Assembly: GCA_016787785.1 (NCBI GenBank)
Contig: JAEUTO010000005.1
Location: forward strand, 248,001 to 312,000
From: Bacteroidia bacterium
GTDB taxonomy: Bacteria > Bacteroidota > Bacteroidia > B-17B0 > Aurantibacillaceae
DNA: 64,000 nucleotides
Direction: 5' to 3'
This document shows positions 61,003 to 64,000 of this stretch, piece after piece. The notes beneath the pieces were generated by a model. That model searched no databases and was not told the DNA's origin. It worked only from the letters and a program-made list of their open reading frames with translations. The stretch's first letter is position 1. Each line of letters starts with the position of its first letter. The position numbers and the translations under genes are program-made.

Positions 61003-62139
61003 ATGTCAAATAATAATTCGTTAGACGTTCCTCTGAATTACAAACAATGCCGGCGCTGTGTTATGGATACATCAGATAGTGAAATACTATTTGACAGCCA
61101 AATGTACTGTAACCATTGCAATTCTTATTTATCACAAAAGGCAAAATTATCATCTCAAATTGACAGTCTTTCTAACTTATTGAATACTAAAATTCTTCAA
61201 ATTAAAAAAAGCGGACGGAATAAGAAGTACGATTGTGTAATAGGGGTAAGTGGGGGCGCAGATGGTTGCTATAGTGCTTATCTGTCCAAAAAAATGGGAT
61301 TACGGCCGTTATTGGTTCATATGGATAATGGATGGAATTCGACTACATCGGTTGAAAATATTAAAGTTATAGCTGATAAACTGCAATTAGATTACGAAAG
61401 TTATGTATTAGACTGGGAGGAATTCAAAGATTTGCAATTATCATTTTTAAAAGCATCTGTTCCTGAAATTGAAACACCCACAGATATTGCAATATTAGGT
61501 AGTTTGCATAAAATAGCTGGAAAATATGGCGTAAAGCACATAATAATGGGATGTAATTTTAGTACTGAAGGAATACTTCCAAAAAGCTGGCACTATGATG
61601 CAAAAGACAAAAAATTTGTAACGGGCATTCAATCCATTTTTGGAAAAGTTAGATTGAAGAGCTTTCCGTTTTTTGATTTTTGGACCGAGGCATATTATAA
61701 GCTTATAAAAAGGACTAAAATATTTTATTTACTTAATTATGTGAATTATGACAGAACAAAAGCTGTAGAGCTTTTGAAAGGTTTTGGTTGGAAAGATTAT
61801 ATGGAAAAGCATCATGAAAGTCACTATACAAAACTTGTACAAACTTATATTTTGCCTGTTAAATTTCATATTGATTACCGTAAAGTGTTTTTGTCTGTTT
61901 CAATATGTAACGGTGATATACGACGAGAAGACGCATTGAAAATCTTAGAACGACCCTACTATAATACCAATACTGTTGGCGACGAAATCGGTTATGTTTG
62001 CAAAAAACTGCAAATAACCGCTTCAGAGTTTGAACAGATCATGCGTGCGCCAATAAAAAGCTATAAGGATTATCCAAATAACCAAAGAATAATTTCTCTA
62101 GTTTATATGGCATACCACAATCTGGTCACAAAAAATTAA
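61003..62139 (+). CDS. N-acetyl sugar amidotransferase (WbpG/PseA-like)
   Basis: These enzymes make an amidino group on a sugar of the O-antigen with ammonia from a HisH-like partner. From the ATG at 61003 (in-frame TTG 60931 and ATG 60961 also exist) it has 378 residues, normal for the family. CRRCVMDTSD and CNHC form a zinc site, VIGVSGGADGCYSAYLSKKM is the PP-loop near 80, and LRPLLVHMDNGWNS and MGCNFSTEGILP follow. No partner glutaminase is visible here; it may lie beyond the right edge. Confidence 0.85.
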   Translation: MSNNNSLDVPLNYKQCRRCVMDTSDSEILFDSQMYCNHCNSYLSQKAKLSSQIDSLSNLLNTKILQIKKSGRNKKYDCVIGVSGGADGCYSAYLSKKMGLRPLLVHMDNGWNSTTSVENIKVIADKLQLDYESYVLDWEEFKDLQLSFLKASVPEIETPTDIAILGSLHKIAGKYGVKHIIMGCNFSTEGILPKSWHYDAKDKKFVTGIQSIFGKVRLKSFPFFDFWTEAYYKLIKRTKIFYLLNYVNYDRTKAVELLKGFGWKDYMEKHHESHYTKLVQTYILPVKFHIDYRKVFLSVSICNGDIRREDALKILERPYYNTNTVGDEIGYVCKKLQITASEFEQIMRAPIKSYKDYPNNQRIISLVYMAYHNLVTKN

Positions 62140-62280
62140 CTAAAAAAGGAAATATTTTCGCAGGCTTAAATATTTTTTTTACACAATATATAGCCCAAAT
62201 TTTTATAAATTTATACTATCGAAGCTCAATGGATTGATATTTATGATTTATTATTAGCACCATTTTATATTGCTATAGTT

Positions 62281-63570
62281 TTGTTTATAGCGTATTATTT
62301 TAAAAAAAGGAATAAATACCTTTATAAAAAAGATTATTACGATTATTTTATACCAGCTTTAGTTTGCAAACTAATAGGCGGAATTGGCGTGTGCATAATT
62401 TACAGCTTTTACTATACTGAGGGAGGAGATGTAAGTAATTATTTTTTATCGGCAAAAACCATGGTTAACATATTATATTCCGGTAAGTTCGAATTGTTTT
62501 TTGAGATGCTGAATTTTTATAATATTAATATCGGTCAGTTATCCTATGAGTATTTTAATTATGGCGGTTTGTATTTTAGTACCACAGACATGTATGCCTT
62601 ATTTACAGTTGCTTTAACGGTACCGTTGTGTTTGTTAGGCTGTTCCACTTTTGTTCCTACCACTATTATCCTGTCAAGCTTAAGCTTTGTTGGTTTATGG
62701 AAATTGTATGAACTATTTGTATATCACTTTCCACACCTCAAAAAACAGTTTGCCATTGCTATTTTTTTTATGCCATCAGTTTTTTTTTGGGGATCTAGCA
62801 TTCTAAAAGATACTTATACGTTAAGCTGCATTGGTTTTTTTACCTATGGAATATTTAAGTTTTTTATTTTAAAAAACAGAAAAGCGAAGTATTTAATTTT
62901 ATTAATACTTTCCAGTTTAATTATTTTATTGATTAAGCCTTACATATTGTTTGCATTATTACCAGGCACAATTATTTGGTTAAATTTCGCCAAAGTTGAA
63001 AGAATCCAAAATAATTTGCTAAAAACATTAGTTATTCCGCTGGCAATGGTTTCTATAATTATAATTTTGACAATTTCATATAATATATTAGGCCAATACC
63101 TCGGAGAATACAGTTTGGATAATATTTTGAACAAAGCCGTAAAAACGCAGCAAGATTTAGTGAGAGGGCAATACGGAACAAATAGTTATGATATTGGAGC
63201 TTATGAGCCAACTTTAGCAGGAATTTCATCAAAAATTCCGGCAGCTTTAAACATGGCTTTATTTAGACCATTTATTTGGGATGCCAGAAATCCGGTAATG
63301 GTTCTATCTGGTTTAGAAAATTTATTTATGCTTTTGTTTACTATTTATATTGTAATAAGAGTAAAAATAACCACCCTCATAAAATCACTTTTTAGTAATC
63401 CATTACTAATTTTTTCATTTTTGTTTGCCATTTTCTTTGCATTTTCTGTCGGACTAACTACCTCAAATTACGGTGCGTTAGTTCGGTTAAAAATACCATG
63501 CATGCCTTTTTATTTAATATCCCTGTTTATTTTATTTGATCTAAATAAAGTGCGATTTATGCGTAAATAG
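62281..63570 (+). CDS. Polytopic membrane protein in the polysaccharide region
   Basis: At least eight to ten membrane spans are visible in 429 residues from the TTG at 62281. FMPSVFFWGSSILKDTYTL near 163 is typical of Bacteroidota membrane proteins in O-antigen/exopolysaccharide loci, possibly polymerase- or flippase-like. The open frame extends upstream to 62209 and encodes a sensible start (EAQWIDIYDLLLAPFYIAIV) without ATG, GTG or TTG, so the true start may be a non-canonical ATT or ATC near 62209-62218. It overlaps the convergent glycosyltransferase by 14 bp. Confidence 0.65.
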   Translation: MFIAYYFKKRNKYLYKKDYYDYFIPALVCKLIGGIGVCIIYSFYYTEGGDVSNYFLSAKTMVNILYSGKFELFFEMLNFYNINIGQLSYEYFNYGGLYFSTTDMYALFTVALTVPLCLLGCSTFVPTTIILSSLSFVGLWKLYELFVYHFPHLKKQFAIAIFFMPSVFFWGSSILKDTYTLSCIGFFTYGIFKFFILKNRKAKYLILLILSSLIILLIKPYILFALLPGTIIWLNFAKVERIQNNLLKTLVIPLAMVSIIIILTISYNILGQYLGEYSLDNILNKAVKTQQDLVRGQYGTNSYDIGAYEPTLAGISSKIPAALNMALFRPFIWDARNPVMVLSGLENLFMLLFTIYIVIRVKITTLIKSLFSNPLLIFSFLFAIFFAFSVGLTTSNYGALVRLKIPCMPFYLISLFILFDLNKVRFMRK

Positions 63571-64000
63571 ATTTATAAATTTTCTCGGCTATCGAAAACG
63601 AACGGTATTTTTTAGCTACTTCAACTATTTTCAATTTCAATTTTTCTTTGTTAAGTAAAAGCGATTCTATTTTAATGATCGCTTTTAAGTACTCTTCCTC
63701 ATTAAGTGCATTTAATACATAACCAATATCATTTGTTTGTATAATATCAGAATCTTCAGAAATGTTTTTTGTAATAACTACCGGCAATCCCATAGCCCAG
63801 TATTCACCATTTTTAATGGGGGTGCAAAACTGTTTTGTAGGTACCGGTTTTACAGGACAGATGCCAAAGTCACTTAATGCCATGTATTTCGGAACGTCAG
63901 AATGCGGTACAAATTTTAATGTAATAATACTAGAATTTAAATTTGAATTAAGGCAATAGTGATCTATTTTTTCTTTGCTTTCATTTGTTAACAATACTAC
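63557..64000 (-). CDS. Glycosyltransferase C-terminal part, 5' end outside window
   Basis: The frame is open to the right edge, so the start lies outside. The visible 147 residues resemble the C-terminal half of GT-B glycosyltransferases. They show TLKFVPHSDVPKYMALSDFG, the donor-site Pro/Glu pattern FCTPIKNGEYWAMGLPVVIT, and a helical tail. It should be part of the surface polysaccharide cluster. Donor sugar and acceptor cannot be told. Confidence 0.75.
   Translation of the reverse strand, partial: VVLLTNESKEKIDHYCLNSNLNSSIITLKFVPHSDVPKYMALSDFGICPVKPVPTKQFCTPIKNGEYWAMGLPVVITKNISEDSDIIQTNDIGYVLNALNEEEYLKAIIKIESLLLNKEKLKLKIVEVAKKYRSFSIAEKIYKSIYA

Overview
The window is chromosomal DNA of a Bacteroidota bacterium. 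Supporting signs are AT-rich DNA, promoters of the TTTG / TAnnTTTG type, A-rich rather than Shine-Dalgarno ribosome sites, TonB-dependent receptors with carboxypeptidase-like N-terminal domains, DUF4249 and DUF2490 partners, and a giant secreted adhesin. I cannot name the genus. No phage, transposon or CRISPR array is visible.

Layout. 1-7072 (minus) is the N-terminal 2,357 residues of a giant secreted protein with about 25 tandem Ig/PKD-like repeats; it leaves the window on the left. 7317-12503 (plus) holds mutL, two rhomboid proteases and a TPR/PD40 surface protein. 12506-19472 (minus) is a complete histidine operon, hisG-D-C-B-H-A-F-IE. In front of it are a His-rich leader peptide and an intrinsic terminator, i.e. 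a transcription attenuator.

19666-38100 (minus) is an almost unbroken sulfur block of about 18 kb. From its promoter it reads: SAM-I riboswitch, a Met/Cys-rich short ORF, a 79-residue unknown protein, metX, homoserine dehydrogenase, peroxiredoxin, aldo/keto reductase, sulfite reductase, a poly-cysteine short ORF, cobA, TonB receptor, DUF2490 protein, a siroheme-dehydrogenase/TauE fusion, ferredoxin-NADP reductase, OsmC, a sulfhydrylase, cysH, cysD and cysN. Together these cover sulfate activation, APS reduction, sulfite reduction with its siroheme cofactor and electron supply, and entry of sulfide into homocysteine. The two unannotated short ORFs, one with eight consecutive Cys codons and one ending in a Met/Cys tail, sit in front of cobA and the met genes. 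They look like sulfur-amino-acid sensing leader peptides. The cobA one is followed by a three-element RNA pairing switch that can reach the cobA ribosome site. This is the most novel feature I see.

38247-45556 holds an RlpA-like gene with no normal start codon, a lipoprotein, miaA, an unknown protein, a DegT-type aminotransferase, tRNA-Lys(TTT), an orphan attenuator-like locus, a metallo-hydrolase and small membrane proteins. 45580-55735 has a DUF748 protein, a WG-repeat protein, gapA, a TonB receptor/DUF4249 pair and lipoproteins. 55770-59866 (plus) is a tight hisS-hutH-unknown-pyrophosphatase run. 59891-64000 begins a surface polysaccharide region with galE, an LPS-type amidotransferase, a polytopic membrane protein and a partial glycosyltransferase.
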